Positions 54,067 to 64,000 of a DNA stretch of 64,000 bases are shown here, in pieces. How positions within the stretch are numbered: position 1 is the first letter of the stretch; every line of letters begins with the position of its first letter. The DNA lies in the NCBI GenBank assembly GCA_026210745.1, contig CP110630.1, positions 6,448,001 through 6,512,000 on the forward strand, written 5' to 3'. A program made the position numbers and the translations under genes. Below the pieces are notes generated by a model that had not been told where the DNA came from, searched no databases, and saw nothing but the letters and a program-made list of their open reading frames with translations. The stretch comes from Exobasidium rhododendri. Lineage: Eukaryota > Basidiomycota > Exobasidiomycetes > Exobasidiales > Exobasidiaceae.

Positions 54067-54624
54067 ATGATGACTTTCAGTGTGAGGAGCGCCCTCTCCA
54101 TGATAGTTGTGGTCATGTCGGCCGTCAACTTAGCCTCAGCTATGGATCCTTCGATGAAAGGGAACGGGAACACCTTCCATACTGAGTACCAGGCCCAACC
54201 TCGAGAGTCAGGTGGCACTGCATCAGGTCAAACTCAGTATCAGCAAATGAACTATCACTCGAACAGCGCACCACTCATGCGCTATCCAGATCAGAGTCAA
54301 CACAACAGCAAAGGGGCGGTCGTGTGGTACGACCACCAAGGCAAGAGTCACAGACGCGTATTGGACGACACAAGGGACCCTTCCCTCGACGCTTTGCGAC
54401 CCCACCGCAAGCGAATACAGCAGTCCTACGCCGACATGACGTATGAACAAGCTTACGATGCCGTAAAGTTGCAGTACAAACGCAGACAAGCGATGCGGAA
54501 CGAATTGGTGTACAGCGGACTGGCTCCGAGTTCGTTGCTGACAAGTGGATCTTTTGAAGAGGTGGAGGATCTCTACGAACAGAAAACTGGCAAGGAAGTC
54601 GTTGATCTGAAGTGGGCTAATTAG
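54067..54624 (+). CDS. Small secreted protein, candidate effector
   Basis: A single-exon 185-aa protein with an N-terminal signal peptide (SALSMIVVVMSAVNLASA, cleavage near residue 25). The mature part is cysteine-free, Gln/Tyr/Ser-rich at first and basic and helical later (ADMTYEQAYDAVKLQYKRRQ, then SGSFEEVEDLYEQKTGKEVV). No known domain. First of three neighbouring secreted-protein genes on the plus strand between the two chitin synthases. Two ATGs in tandem (54067 and 54070) are possible starts. Confidence 0.65.
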   Translation: MMTFSVRSALSMIVVVMSAVNLASAMDPSMKGNGNTFHTEYQAQPRESGGTASGQTQYQQMNYHSNSAPLMRYPDQSQHNSKGAVVWYDHQGKSHRRVLDDTRDPSLDALRPHRKRIQQSYADMTYEQAYDAVKLQYKRRQAMRNELVYSGLAPSSLLTSGSFEEVEDLYEQKTGKEVVDLKWAN

Positions 54625-55200
54625 ACCGCCGAGGTTTTGGAGTGTGCTACATGCTCTTGACGTCTTGGCTTGTCGCTCCCTCACACTGTGTAAGGTGGGG
54701 TCTTTATGTTGCCGTAATCTAAGTCTTCCATCCGGGGAATTTCTATCGACCGTATTGTCAGCAAGTCGATCTCGTTAGCAGTCTTGACCCTCTTCGGTAC
54801 CGATATTGATAAGTATCACCTGCATGAGATATCAATGAGAGCAAATTCGGACTGTACCAGCGGACACTGAAAATTTGCGTGAGAAGGTCGCCATCTACAG
54901 AGCCGATCTTGTGCCGACGGCGTCTTCATCGCCATCAAGAGGTGCGACTGCCTGCACTCGCAATCGTAGAGTATAAATCCAATGGCTAGCATCGATACTT
55001 CCTCCTTTTCTCGAACCTCTCTTGCAACTATCTTCCTTACGCAGCTGTCATTGAAGCTGGTCTTCCCCGACATCTGCGCATAGCCGTCTTTCCTTACACA
55101 AGCCCGTGTATTCAGAGGGCGTCAAAAGAGATTCTAAAGAAGCTGGTCTTCATCAACGCCAAATAACATCAACCCCAAATAAGTAGATCGAAAGCAGACG
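54625..55200. other. Intergenic between secreted-protein genes
   Basis: 576 bp, no convincing gene; would hold the promoter of the next secreted-protein gene. Confidence 0.3.
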
Positions 55201-55761
55201 ATGACTTTTACCAGATCTTTCAGCGCCGTGAGGGTGACGTTTACTCTTCTAGCCTTGCACCTTACACTTGTCAATTGTGGACCACTTCCTGGCATGGAGG
55301 ATGCTCTGGCCAAGACACAACGTGTGGGCAAGGTATTCGACGATAGCACCGACTTCGTCAAGAGAGGTGGCAATCAAATCCAGACCGTTCAGTTCTCAAG
55401 TCATTTGCAGTCCGAATCGAGCGACAACGGTCGTCACAACTTCTCTTCTCATGAGTACAACCACTTCGAGGAATCAAATGGTGGAAAGACGACCAAGTTC
55501 TCACGAGAGAAGAAGACCTGGACGGACAAAGACGGTAATCTCCATCAGGTTGAGACGACGACTCGCCCTGATCTTGCTGAGGGTGACTTGACTGATACCA
55601 TTAGCTCCGCCCAAAATGACCACACAAAGACTAAGACGGCATCCGATCGATTTTGGCCACTAAAGGAGGAAAATATACAAGATTTGATGCAAAGATACTA
55701 CTCTGCTCACTCACCCGAGTGGCAGGAGAATCGAAATTACTACTTCGGACTGCCAGAATAG
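55201..55761 (+). CDS. Small secreted protein, candidate effector
   Basis: A single-exon 186-aa protein. Signal peptide with core VTFTLLALHLTLVNCG (cleavage near residue 27), then a hydrophilic mature chain with NHFEESNGGKTTKFSREKKT, TWTDKDGNLHQVETTTRPDL and a Tyr/Glu-rich end (YYSAHSPEWQENRNYYFGLP). No cysteine after the signal. No domain recognised. Its end overlaps a convergent minus-strand ORF (55740-56129) by 22 bp. Confidence 0.65.
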   Translation: MTFTRSFSAVRVTFTLLALHLTLVNCGPLPGMEDALAKTQRVGKVFDDSTDFVKRGGNQIQTVQFSSHLQSESSDNGRHNFSSHEYNHFEESNGGKTTKFSREKKTWTDKDGNLHQVETTTRPDLAEGDLTDTISSAQNDHTKTKTASDRFWPLKEENIQDLMQRYYSAHSPEWQENRNYYFGLPE

Positions 55762-56129
55762 ACTTGGAAGGTGCCGTCTTTCATCGCTTCTAAGATCCCC
55801 TCTCCTACCTGGCCGATATAAAGCAGTTCTCTCATTCCTTCCTGAGTTTGTGTCCTGTATGAAGAATGTGATCCTGCGCCCATCTTGTAAATGGAACGGT
55901 TGGCGCCGTCGTGCATGTATACATGACCATGCATTGCACCAGCGGTAATGGAGTGATCAGTCGAGTGTCGTTCCTTGACATCATTGCAGTAGCAACGAGA
56001 GGAAGACTCGCATAAGAGCGAGCCTAATCGGCGCCAAGCATAAGCGTAGGAGTCGCCGAATCTAAGCCCAAAAGGCGCGAAGGTGCTCTTACGGCCACTG
56101 GGCTGAGCTCTCGCATTACTATTCAACAA
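55740..56129 (-). CDS. Hypothetical ORF, possible secreted-protein exon
   Basis: A 129-aa open frame with CESSSRCYCNDVKERHSTDH followed by HGHVYMHDGANRSIYK. The C-x5-C-x-C spacing recalls small secreted fungal proteins, but there is no signal peptide in this frame, so an upstream exon would be needed. The frame may also be fortuitous. It fills most of the gap between two secreted-protein genes, on the opposite strand. Confidence 0.25.
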   Translation of the reverse strand: MLNSNARAQPSGRKSTFAPFGLRFGDSYAYAWRRLGSLLCESSSRCYCNDVKERHSTDHSITAGAMHGHVYMHDGANRSIYKMGAGSHSSYRTQTQEGMRELLYIGQVGEGILEAMKDGTFQVYSGSPK

Positions 56130-56267
56130 TCCGTCGTACCCTATATGAGAGGCTTTCCTGCTGCTATTTCCAGTCTTGACTAAGATACTAAGCTACTACT
56201 GCAAGTAAGAGGGTTTCATCGCATCAAGATCGAATACTATTCTAAGGTGAGTGGTGCGACGCTCTAG

Positions 56268-56612
56268 ATGGCAGCAAGTGCTTCGATGTTGATGGTGAAC
56301 CTTTCGCAGACGACGATGACTGCCACGAGATTCGTCACCCTTTTCGGAGCAGGTGTAATTCTACTATTAGCCTTATCCCTATCCGTGCAGGTCTATGCAA
56401 GCTCCCAAGAACGAGACCTCTCTAATTCGCAGAAGGCAAAAGAGAGCAAACAACTGAAGCTCTTGACGAGCTCGCCAAAGGTGACTGAGGAATGGGAACA
56501 GCTAGTAAAGAGTGAGCACAAGAGAAAGCCGATCAGATCATTCAAGCCAAAGTCGAAGTCAGGAGGACAAGAGATGAAGTCTGGTGAGGATAAAGTCGGT
56601 CCGAGTCACTGA
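56268..56612 (+). CDS. Small secreted or membrane-anchored basic protein
   Basis: A single-exon 114-aa protein. A long hydrophobic segment (FVTLFGAGVILLLALSLSVQ, residues about 22-41) follows a 20-residue N-terminus, so it is either a late signal peptide cut near VYA-SSQ or an anchor. If translation starts at ATG7 or ATG17 the segment becomes a standard signal peptide. The remainder is Lys/Ser-rich and disordered (KRKPIRSFKPKSKSGGQE). No domain. Third in the secreted-protein row. Confidence 0.5.
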   Translation: MAASASMLMVNLSQTTMTATRFVTLFGAGVILLLALSLSVQVYASSQERDLSNSQKAKESKQLKLLTSSPKVTEEWEQLVKSEHKRKPIRSFKPKSKSGGQEMKSGEDKVGPSH

Positions 56613-56955
56613 GATGTCTCTCGAGAGGCAAGTGCATCTCTGGAACATGAGAGAAGCATTCAGTGTACGTCATATTCCTTCTTATCATGCCCGCGTATGC
56701 TTTCACTACCTTGACACTCATACCGAGTCCTTCAAAGTGCTCACTCCCTGAAGAATCAAAGAGAAGAGTACGGCGTAATTCTGATTAGCATAGAGAGACG
56801 TACTCCTAGCTCGCTGCTTATAAGACGCGGATCCTGTAGACTTACGACACGTGGCTTGCAGTCTTTCTTGCATGGGTAAAAAGGGATCGTCGTCTTCATC
56901 TGTCGCCTTGATCAACTGACTACATCTTCCCAACCCGATCACATAAATCCACGAG
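56613..56955. other. Intergenic, no gene seen
   Basis: 343 bp upstream of the mS33 gene with nothing recognisable. Confidence 0.3.
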
Positions 56956-57402
56956 ATGCGGCCGCCAAGTCAGATTCTGCGGACTCTGGCAGAGGCTCGG
57001 TCCAAAATCTTCTCTACTACGCCTCCACCGCCGGTAGGCCAGCCATCACTCCGCACAGGTGCCAAAATCCTTCGAAAGAGACTCGTTGGACCTTCTATGC
57101 TCAAGTATTACACACCAACAGTGAATCTTCGTTCCTTCGCTGCCTCCTTTCCTGAACTAAATAGGCTGGATCCAGAGACCGGGCGAATCAAGTCTGGCCT
57201 AATCGATCCAGCAGAAGTGCAAAGACTGAAAGATGTAGAGAAGAAGAAAGCGATTGGTAAAGGACCGCCAAAGAAGGGTGAGTTGTAGGCGTGCAGGAAG
57301 GGATAGACACACAGAGCGTACACTGACCACCGCTTTCCAACCTTTTCTACATCAGGGCAAGGAAGAAGAGCACTCATGAAAGGAAAGAAGCGCGGCAAGT
57401 AA
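56956..57402 (+). CDS. RSM27: Mitochondrial ribosomal protein mS33
   Basis: Two exons: 56956-57277 and 57356-57402, giving 122 aa. Small-subunit mitoribosomal protein. Diagnostic blocks are RTGAKILRKRLVGPSMLKYY, the LNRLDPETGR linker and the basic C-terminus VEKKKAIGKGPPKKGQGRRA, with LMKGKKRGK at the end. The N-terminus is Arg/Ser/Thr-rich. Length agrees with fungal mS33 (about 110 aa). Stop at 57402, 71 bp before the stop of the convergent JMJD7 gene. Confidence 0.88.
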
Positions 57403-57473
57403 TGCTTGCAATGGATGGCGGGCTCGTGATATCAATGTACTTTTACTTTCAGTGGATTCAGGATCATTACATT

Positions 57474-58752
57474 TTAGTGTTTGCCTCGAACCGCCTGACC
57501 GATCTCCTTTACAAACGCTTCAAGAGCCCATCGATCGCTAAAGGCGAAATCCGACTCGTACCACCAATTGACACAAATACAGAGTCCTTCCCTGTCGTCG
57601 CCTTGTTGTTCGACTTGGTGGAACCAGCTGGGAGAGCAGAGGGTAAAGGGCCCGGTCAGCAGGGAAGTACTTTGTCTCTCCAATTCATTTTTCTGTCGCT
57701 CACCCTGCCGGTAGGTACAACGTTTCGCCTTCCTGTACTTCAATCGTCAGGGGAGGCAGCGCTTTGGAATAGAGGGGGTGACGTCGATTGCGTGTCGAGC
57801 CCGCCGGTTCAGTTGGATCGATTGGAATCCATGGCGTGGAAGGTAGGTCTGTAGGGAGCAACCGCCAGTCCCTGTCATTCTCCAATGTCCACTGGTAAAC
57901 TTCGTATGGGACATCTGTGAATGCCAAAGGAAGTCTCGACTTTTAGGTCACAGTTCTCCGTCCTTGCCTTCTGTATACTTTTATTACTCACCGTCACACA
58001 GATAATATGCTTCACTGGGTGGATATAGGGTGAAGATCTTCATGCCTCGTATCACTGTAAAGAGATTCTCATAATGATCTCGATGCATGGATGTTCGGCT
58101 TCTCGCAGTTCCAATCCAGAGATTGGTAGCGTCGGGTGTCTTGCCTAATGCTTCGTCTGCCCAAGTCAAGCTTGATGCTCGATGACTGCTTCCGTCCCCG
58201 AGAAAGAGATCTTCTAGCAAGGGAGACAGATCTCCTGCACCATCTTCAGTCATATTCGAATTCTGCGATTGTAGGTATGCTACCGGCGAGTCTGTACGCA
58301 GTCTGGATATCAAGTCTTTGAAGGTGCTGCAGTGGGAAGAGAGCTATGCATCGTTAAGAGAGAGTAGCCTTGCAAAGAAGAATGATAGCAATTACGCACA
58401 CTTTGACAGTATGAGGCAGCGCGAAGACGTCCGTCCCTTGGCCAGTAGTGTGTATATCGTCGGCTTGTCCATCGGGGGTGAGGGTGACATCGACCAACCT
58501 GCTTCCCATCCTTTCCACTAGGTATTCAGAGTTCTTCCATTTCGTAGAACATCGTCGGTCGTCGATGCACTTGTCTATCAGGAGTGGGCTATGTCGAGCT
58601 ACGATTCGCGAAAACTCTAGTGGTGTGGGTGGGCTAGACAAGTGCTGGAACCATTTGGTCTTTACTGACTCAAGAGGCAAGCCGAGCAGCGATCTCGACT
58701 CTATCGCCAATGTACGAGCTGCTTCATCTACTCGACTTTCCGACAATGACAT
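57474..58752 (-). CDS. JMJD7: JMJD7-like JmjC dioxygenase
   Basis: Four exons: 58752-58400, 58326-57992, 57914-57704 and 57627-57474, giving 350 aa; in-frame ATGs at 58782 and 58827 could lengthen it to 375. JmjC 2OG-Fe(II) oxygenase; human JMJD7 hydroxylates a lysine in DRG GTPases. Core motifs: WADEALGKTPDATNLWIG, the iron site SMHRDHYENLFTVIRGMKIF, LYPPSEAYYLC, PWIPIDPTEP, ETLYLPAGWFHQVEQ (distal His) and CICVNWWYESDF. WASEALGK-type and WIPLDP-type motifs are JMJD7-specific. The TPDGQADDI block precedes the core. All three splices preserve these blocks. Confidence 0.9.
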
Positions 58753-58927
58753 ATGGCAAGGGAAGCAGGTCGTGCTCGTCATCTTCCCGAAGTCTCTTGA
58801 CTTGGGAGCGGTCCAGAGCTGAGACACACGTGTGTGCTGAAAGATGGCGTCGCGAAAGTCGCGCTCGACATTGATGATGGATGCTCTTCAGCTTCTGAAC
58901 GGCATCATTCAGCTTTGAATCCTCACC

Positions 58928-59503
58928 ATGCCGACGATTGCTAGCTTGGACGCACCACTTCCAGGCTCCCTGGAGGAAGCCCAACAGCGGTATGAAACGA
59001 CTAAGAAGACGCTCAAAGCCAATATCTCGAAAAAGCGACAAATAGACCGAACGTTGACTGACTTGGAATCACAGATATTTCTCTTTGAAGGCTCATACCT
59101 CACCAACACAGCCGCTTCTGGCGGGAATATTGTCAAAGGATTCGACAGCTATCTCAAGACAGGATCTGCCATAGGAGCGAGCTCAAGTAAAGCAACCAGT
59201 ATCAATACCAGTGTGCTGGGCAGTCAGGATGTACCGCCAGATGATCGCATGTTTAGCCTGAGTAGTTCGACATTCAAGAGAAGTCTAGAATTGAAAGCCA
59301 ATGAAGCCCGATCGAGGGAAGAGAGCCCAGTAGCGATTCGAAAAGAGAAAGAGAAGGATAAGGATCGAGAGAGCGTGCAGCGAGACAAGGAGAGGGATGC
59401 AGCGAAGCAGCTCAAGCGAAAAGAGAGAGAGTCGATGGGCAGCAGTGCGGGAGGGGAGGGCAAGAGCAGTCACAAGAAGAAGCAGCGAAAGGACGAGGAT
59501 TGA
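58928..59503 (+). CDS. EAF6: NuA4/MEAF6 chromatin subunit Eaf6
   Basis: A single-exon 191-aa protein. Eaf6 is a coiled-coil subunit of the NuA4 and NuA3 histone acetyltransferases. Family blocks are SKKRQIDRTLTDLESQIFLF, EGSYLTNTAASGGNIVKGFD and DDRMFSLSS. The C-terminal 80 residues are a Lys/Glu/Arg-rich low-complexity tail absent from the short yeast protein. It is divergent from the JMJD7 gene with a short shared promoter. Confidence 0.9.
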   Translation: MPTIASLDAPLPGSLEEAQQRYETTKKTLKANISKKRQIDRTLTDLESQIFLFEGSYLTNTAASGGNIVKGFDSYLKTGSAIGASSSKATSINTSVLGSQDVPPDDRMFSLSSSTFKRSLELKANEARSREESPVAIRKEKEKDKDRESVQRDKERDAAKQLKRKERESMGSSAGGEGKSSHKKKQRKDED

Positions 59504-59592
59504 CACGGGAAGGAAAACTCGTATCTCCAGTGTTAGATTAGGCACGACAATTGTACAAGACTAGCATTGCATGTCACTTTCCCTTCGGCGTC

Positions 59593-60709
59593 TCAGTGGA
59601 ACTTCCCAGGCACGACTGGATGACTGGCAGACAGGCCTCCGTCAACAGGCAGCGCGATGCCGTTGACGTACGACGCCTCATCCGATGCTAGGAATACGAC
59701 TGCGTTGGCGATCTGGTGTGAAAGTCACAGAGAAGGAAAGGGTCAATGGAGTGGTAAGCGACTCTGCCTGACCAACAATCTCCTCACCTCTTCTGCAACA
59801 CCATATCGACCAGTCGGATTCAGTTGTCCGATCTTGCCTGCATTTCCTCTCGATCTAGCCATCTCAAATGTCGGTGCTGTCATCCCTGTTTCGATCAAGC
59901 CGGGACAGATGGCATTGACCCGGATGTTCGTCTTGGCTAATTGCCACGCTGCAGTCGAAGCCATGTTAATGACGGCAGCCTTGGATGCACTGTAATCCAG
60001 TGAGCCGGCTCCGCTTCTTAGACCGGCAACCGAAGCGGTCATTATGATCGATCCACCGGACTCTGACTTTTTCGACGAGGTGACTTTCATAGCTTCCGAA
60101 GCATGTTTGATAGCGATGAAGCAGCTGCCAAGGGGTGCGTCGTTAGAATCGAAATGTATCCCGGATAGCACTTTGTTGCTTACCTGTTGACATTGATTCG
60201 AAACGTCTCTGTCAAGTCCTCGGTGTCCGTACTGGCGAGTGGAGCAGCGGTTGCAATAGCAGCATTGGCAAAGAAGACATCCAGCTTTCCCTCCTCGTTG
60301 ATCGCCTGCTGAATGACCTCCTTGACTGCTTCCTCGTCAGCAGCATCACACTCCCTTGTAGTCACTTTGACGTCAGGATACTGTTTCTTCAGCAATTTCG
60401 AAAAGTCCTCAAAGTTCTCGTCGTTAAAGTCGAGTAGATATAAATGCGATGCACCTTCATGAGCAAACAGAAGCGCTGATGCCCGTCTATTATAATCGAT
60501 AATTGTGATCTTAGTCATGTCGCATCCCTTCAAATGAGTGGGCGGCAAGTGAACAGAGCGACTCACCCGATCCCAGTCAGACTCCCCGATCCAGTCACTA
60601 TGCACACTTTCCCTGCCAATCGACCTGATCGTGGCTTCCTCTCCAAGTGAGACTGTATCAGCTCTATCCTCTTGAGCGTTGCGTCGTATGCTGATTTATT
60701 GTCTGCCAT
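59593..60709 (-). CDS. Short-chain dehydrogenase/reductase
   Basis: Four exons: 60709-60567, 60486-60184, 60124-59788 and 59712-59593, giving 300 aa. Classical SDR with the NAD(P) loop [17 protein letters not shown] formed across the first splice, VFFANAAIA (NAG-like), catalytic Ser in [14 protein letters not shown] as YxxxK ([10 protein letters not shown]) and [21 protein letters not shown] after strand 2 has an Asp, suggesting NAD preference. An unusual 45-residue N-terminal extension precedes the loop. Substrate unknown. Confidence 0.87.
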
Positions 60710-60997
60710 ATTGTATACAAGGAAGGGTAGGGAGGGAGAGGGGGGGGGTTTAAAGGTGGGGTTGGTCTCTAAAGCTTGTCTCGCTCGGCTTTCGGTGTTC
60801 TCATGTCTCCGCCTCTCTCCTCCACGTGTAAAAACGGATCGATCTTTCTCGTTCAGAAAGAGGCATCTCTCGACGTCGTGCTCCCTTTCCTTGCAGATCT
60901 ATAGCGAACTTCTCCCACGGCCATCTGAGAGTAACGGAGAGCAACGCTTGTTTCGACTTGCAGAGGTATAGCCACTCAATTCTGGTCACAAAGCATC

Positions 60998-61597
60998 ATG
61001 GCCGGAAATTACGGCGATGGTTCCGCCTCTCCTGTTCTGTCTAAGATCAAGGAGACACCTTTTCCACCACCAACACCACAGCGTAAGCGGCATAGGGAGG
61101 CTCAGATAGCCACTGCCTATGACTTGCAGCGGGTGAGTGAAGGCAAGGTTCCGATCCTCTTTTCTTTCGATGGATGAATGCTCAAGTCACACCTTCTCTC
61201 TCTCTCTCTCTCTCTTTCCATCCCTTACGTAAAGTAGAGAGCTGCCATAAAGGGAGCCTCAATCTACACTATGATAGGCGTCTCGTCTACCGTGCTCTCC
61301 CACCATCTCTTTCCCAAGTTTCGATCACAGACGTTGGCGCTGAAAGCGTTCATCGTGTCTGGCTTCACCATCTTTGGATTCGTCGTCGGTGCAGATACTG
61401 TCCTTCTCAATCACGAGGGAGTGCAAAGGACTGAGGAAGATCTCATAAGGACGGTAGCAAGGAGGGAATTGGCAAAGAAGGGGATCATTGGGAGCGAGAG
61501 TGAGATTGAAAAGTGGAAAGATCAAACGAGAGAGAGACTACTGAGGGAGAGGGAGGCAACCGTTGGTCAAGAGGAGGAGCCAGCTACACTGAATTAA
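60998..61597 (+). CDS. Two-TM protein resembling Rcf2 N-terminus/ENOD93
   Basis: Two exons: 60998-61132 and 61238-61597, giving 164 aa. After a Pro/Lys N-terminus come two hydrophobic helices, GASIYTMIGVSSTVLSHHLF and ALKAFIVSGFTIFGFVVGAD, then a long charged helix (EEDLIRTVARRELAKKGIIG). This pattern (KGA...FPKFRSQTLALKAF...) recalls the N-terminal half of the mitochondrial respirasome factor Rcf2 and plant ENOD93. The resemblance is weak. The intron contains a CT microsatellite. Confidence 0.5.
61195..61215. repeat. CT dinucleotide microsatellite in an intron
   Basis: About ten TC units in the intron of the two-TM gene, close to its 3' splice site and serving as part of the polypyrimidine tract. 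Confidence 0.8.
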
Positions 61598-62131
61598 GTC
61601 GAGGAGTGCTTGTCAGCTCGAGACCTGCCTTGCACACATATGTACAACACAACTTATATAGGCTTCCTGCCAACATCATTATAATAGATCTGTCGATTCT
61701 TGAACTAGACCTGCCTTGCACAGTAATCCAATCAGACACTGAATCCATCTCACCGAGGTGTGATCTAATTTGGTAAAAAAGCTGTGTGCGCGGGAAAGGT
61801 AGTCAAGATTATAAAGAGGTGTTGATCTCCGGGGTACCGACGCCGCTAGCGTGCCTATTTGGAGAGGAAGTAATAATTAGCACCTCGCCCGATCTTTTTG
61901 ACCCCTTTCTGATTCTGTACATGGGGGAAACACTGGACACTTATTCGTCTACTCACTCTTCTTCCTTGAGTCGGCATCTACGCCTCAGTGCCATATATAC
62001 CGACAAACTTGCGTCATACTGTTTTGCATCCACCTGCACGCTGTTCCTCAAGTCCCTCAGGAAGCACGGCTTAACATCGACAATCTGCACTCAGACTTGA
62101 GCCCCTAAGTGGATAGTGTTACGACTCAAAT
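61598..62131. promoter_or_regulatory. Upstream region of chitin synthase 2
   Basis: 534 bp without a convincing gene. CATATATAC at about 61990 is a candidate TATA box for the chitin synthase starting at 62132. Confidence 0.35.
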
Positions 62132-64000
62132 ATGCCTCCACGCAATCCCTCCTATGGGTCGTCTCCGCCTCCAGGGAATCATCGGTCGTATCCGACATAC
62201 GATGAGGGAGCGGCTCCAACTGGTCAGCCAAGCTATCCACTATATGATGACCACGATCAGTCTCCTCCAGTTCATCATGACGAATACGATGCACACTTTA
62301 ATACCCGTTACGCAGAAGCACCATACTCAACTTCTGCTGACCCAGAAGCCGAGCAGTATGGGATGGTGCCACCTTCTTCATCTATGGGCGGCTATGCAAG
62401 ACCTTCCGACTCCCGTCACAATTTCCAACCTCGACCTCGTAACGATTCGTACGGAATGCCATCACCCCTGAACAACCCGTTTGGCGGTGATGGATCAAGT
62501 GCGAATCATGGCTACGACGACCGGATGAGTGAGATTGGACCAGGTTTGTATGCAGGCAGACAGAGCACAAATACGCTGCCTGGCTATGGTGGCCCAGACC
62601 CTGGGGAAGAAGATCACGAAGGAATAGGAGATGTGCCGCTGCTACCTGCCAAGGGAGGTAATTACAATTACGCACCTGCCTCTTCCTTCGATGCTGATGG
62701 GCATCATGTGGGGGGAATGTCCATCAACGATGAAGAGGGAAGATACCCGGGTGATCAGGGATTGAGGCAAAGGCAGCGAATTGCTTCAGAAGCGTCTTAT
62801 ATGCCAGGCGGATTTGATCCTAGTCTGATGGATCAAGGAGGCAATGTCCGATTTGGAAAGATTCCTCAGAGAGTGCCTCGAAGGTACAAGACACTCAAGC
62901 GAGTCGAACTCTTTCACGGGAATCTGGTACTCGATTGTCCCACAGCACCTGCTCTGCTAGAGAAGCTCAATGATCGAGAAAGTCGAGAAATGACACACGC
63001 TCGATACAGTGCGGTAACTTGCGATGCAGACGACTTTCTTGAGGAAAGATACACCCTTCGACAGGTACTTTTCGATCCTCCCCGACGCACGGAATTGATG
63101 ATTTGTCTGACGATGTACAACGAAGATGAACAGCTATTCTGTCGAACGCTCCATGGAGTCCTGACCAACGTCGCCTTTTTGTGCAGTCGAACAAAATCGA
63201 GGACGTGGGGAGCTGATGCCTGGAAGAGGGTGGTGGTGGTCATTGTAGCTGATGGAAGAATGAAGTGCAACCCGAGAGTTCTTTCTGTCCTGGCAGCCAT
63301 GGGAGTGTATCAAGAAGGTGTTGCGAAGAACGTCGTCAATGGAAAGCCGGTTCAGATGCACCTCTACGAGTACACGACACAACTCAGTGTTGATCCCAAC
63401 ATGAAATTCAAAGGAAAGGAGAAAGGTGTGATGCCGACGCAGATCATCTTTGCCATGAAAGAGAAGAATGCAAAGAAGATCAACAGCCATCGATGGTGCT
63501 TCAATGCGATCGGTAGAGTACTGCAGCCAAACGTTTGCATCCTTCTCGACGTAGGAACGATGCCGAGGGCAAAGAGTATCTATCACCTATGGAAAGCTTT
63601 CGACATCAACTCGAACGTCGCTGGTGCTTGTGGTGAAATCGTTGCTCTCAAGGGGAAGCTCTGGACTGGTCTGCTGAATCCTCTCGTAGCAGCACAGAAC
63701 TTTGAGTACAAGCTGTCGAACATTCTGGACAAGCCTCTCGAGTCGGTATTCGGGTACATTACCGTCTTGCCAGGAGCATTTTCTGCCTATCGTTATATAG
63801 CGCTACAGAATGATGCAAAGGGAAATGGGCCGCTGGCTTCCTACTTCAAGGGGGAGACATTGCATGGAGGAAACAGCAACGCCGACATCTTTACCAGCAA
63901 CATGTACCTCGCCGAAGATCGAATCCTGTGCTGGGAGCTGTGTTCAAAGCGAGACGCTGCGTGGATTCTGCATTACGTGAAGAGTGCGCAGGGTGTGACG
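62132..64000 (+). CDS. Chitin synthase, division 1, truncated by window edge
   Basis: Open from the ATG at 62132 to the end of the window (623 codons, no intron seen). The N-terminal 250 residues are Pro/Tyr/Gly-rich. The catalytic region reads [60 protein letters not shown] and [25 protein letters not shown] and the membrane segments lie beyond the edge. It is clearly paralogous to the chitin synthase at 50401 but with different N-terminus and small changes (LLDVGTMP against LLDAGTRP; an [10 protein letters not shown] insert), so it is probably another class of division 1 rather than a recent tandem copy. Confidence 0.93.
   Translation, partial: MPPRNPSYGSSPPPGNHRSYPTYDEGAAPTGQPSYPLYDDHDQSPPVHHDEYDAHFNTRYAEAPYSTSADPEAEQYGMVPPSSSMGGYARPSDSRHNFQPRPRNDSYGMPSPLNNPFGGDGSSANHGYDDRMSEIGPGLYAGRQSTNTLPGYGGPDPGEEDHEGIGDVPLLPAKGGNYNYAPASSFDADGHHVGGMSINDEEGRYPGDQGLRQRQRIASEASYMPGGFDPSLMDQGGNVRFGKIPQRVPRRYKTLKRVELFHGNLVLDCPTAPALLEKLNDRESREMTHARYSAVTCDADDFLEERYTLRQVLFDPPRRTELMICLTMYNEDEQLFCRTLHGVLTNVAFLCSRTKSRTWGADAWKRVVVVIVADGRMKCNPRVLSVLAAMGVYQEGVAKNVVNGKPVQMHLYEYTTQLSVDPNMKFKGKEKGVMPTQIIFAMKEKNAKKINSHRWCFNAIGRVLQPNVCILLDVGTMPRAKSIYHLWKAFDINSNVAGACGEIVALKGKLWTGLLNPLVAAQNFEYKLSNILDKPLESVFGYITVLPGAFSAYRYIALQNDAKGNGPLASYFKGETLHGGNSNADIFTSNMYLAEDRILCWELCSKRDAAWILHYVKSAQGVT

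Noticed and set aside
1-64000. CRISPR arrays, rRNA or bacterial-type operons
   Set aside because: No regular spaced repeats, no rRNA sequence, and introns throughout show a eukaryotic nuclear sequence.

Overview
The window reads as nuclear DNA of a basidiomycete fungus. Protein-coding genes are dense on both strands. Introns are short (about 50-120 nt) and mostly GTGAG/GTAAG...YAG. The encoded proteins are typical fungal ones (Sec11, Sen34, Spc24, Ypk1/Gad8 kinase, Eaf6, Coq6, His1, Trp4, mitoribosomal proteins, chitin synthases), together with small single-exon secreted proteins of the kind common in smut-like fungi. Ustilaginomycotina is my best guess, but the sequence alone does not prove it. 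No rRNA, tRNA or CRISPR was found. All products are assigned from remembered family motifs, not from a search.

Layout. 1-3.5 kb: secreted protein, Rrn11-like Pol I factor, HIS1. 3595-8377: an apparently intact 4.78-kb PIF/Harbinger-type DNA transposon with 16-bp perfect terminal inverted repeats and an ACT target duplication, inserted in the short divergent promoter between HIS1 and MSH5. It carries a DDE transposase, a Myb/SANT-like partner and, unusually, a 2OG-Fe(II) dioxygenase resembling the fungal TET/JBP DNA-methylcytosine oxygenases. 8.5-32 kb: housekeeping genes (MSH5, PHOSPHO-like phosphatase, uS8m, PDCD5, mL54, small membrane protein, Ypk1/Gad8 kinase, RnpA-like protein, RRM-like protein, TIM-like isomerase, Shr3-like, Sdh5, Spc24, TRP4, uL23) and a 7-TM protein with a very long tail. 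32.6-33.0 kb: a 370-bp pogo-like MITE. 33.7-43.4 kb: WDR7-like giant, UPF0303 protein, COQ6, FAD monooxygenase. 44-49.3 kb: a QutR/pseudo-AROM protein that has lost catalytic residues, then SEC11, SEN34 and FHIT/HNT2. 49.5-49.9 kb: a 417-bp MITE with a perfect 8-bp target duplication. 50.4-64 kb: two division-1 chitin synthases bracketing three small secreted proteins and several small housekeeping genes (mS33, JMJD7, EAF6, SDR, two-TM protein). The second chitin synthase runs off the right edge.

The system that stands out is the Harbinger element with a DNA-dioxygenase-like cargo. The transposase and Myb protein would supply cleavage and end recognition. The dioxygenase, if active, could oxidise 5-methylcytosine on the element or its target and relieve silencing. 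That role is inference; the gene content, the element boundaries and the HxD...H...R motif are seen in the sequence. A second candidate regulatory unit is the QutR-like gene divergent from an aromatic-type FAD monooxygenase.
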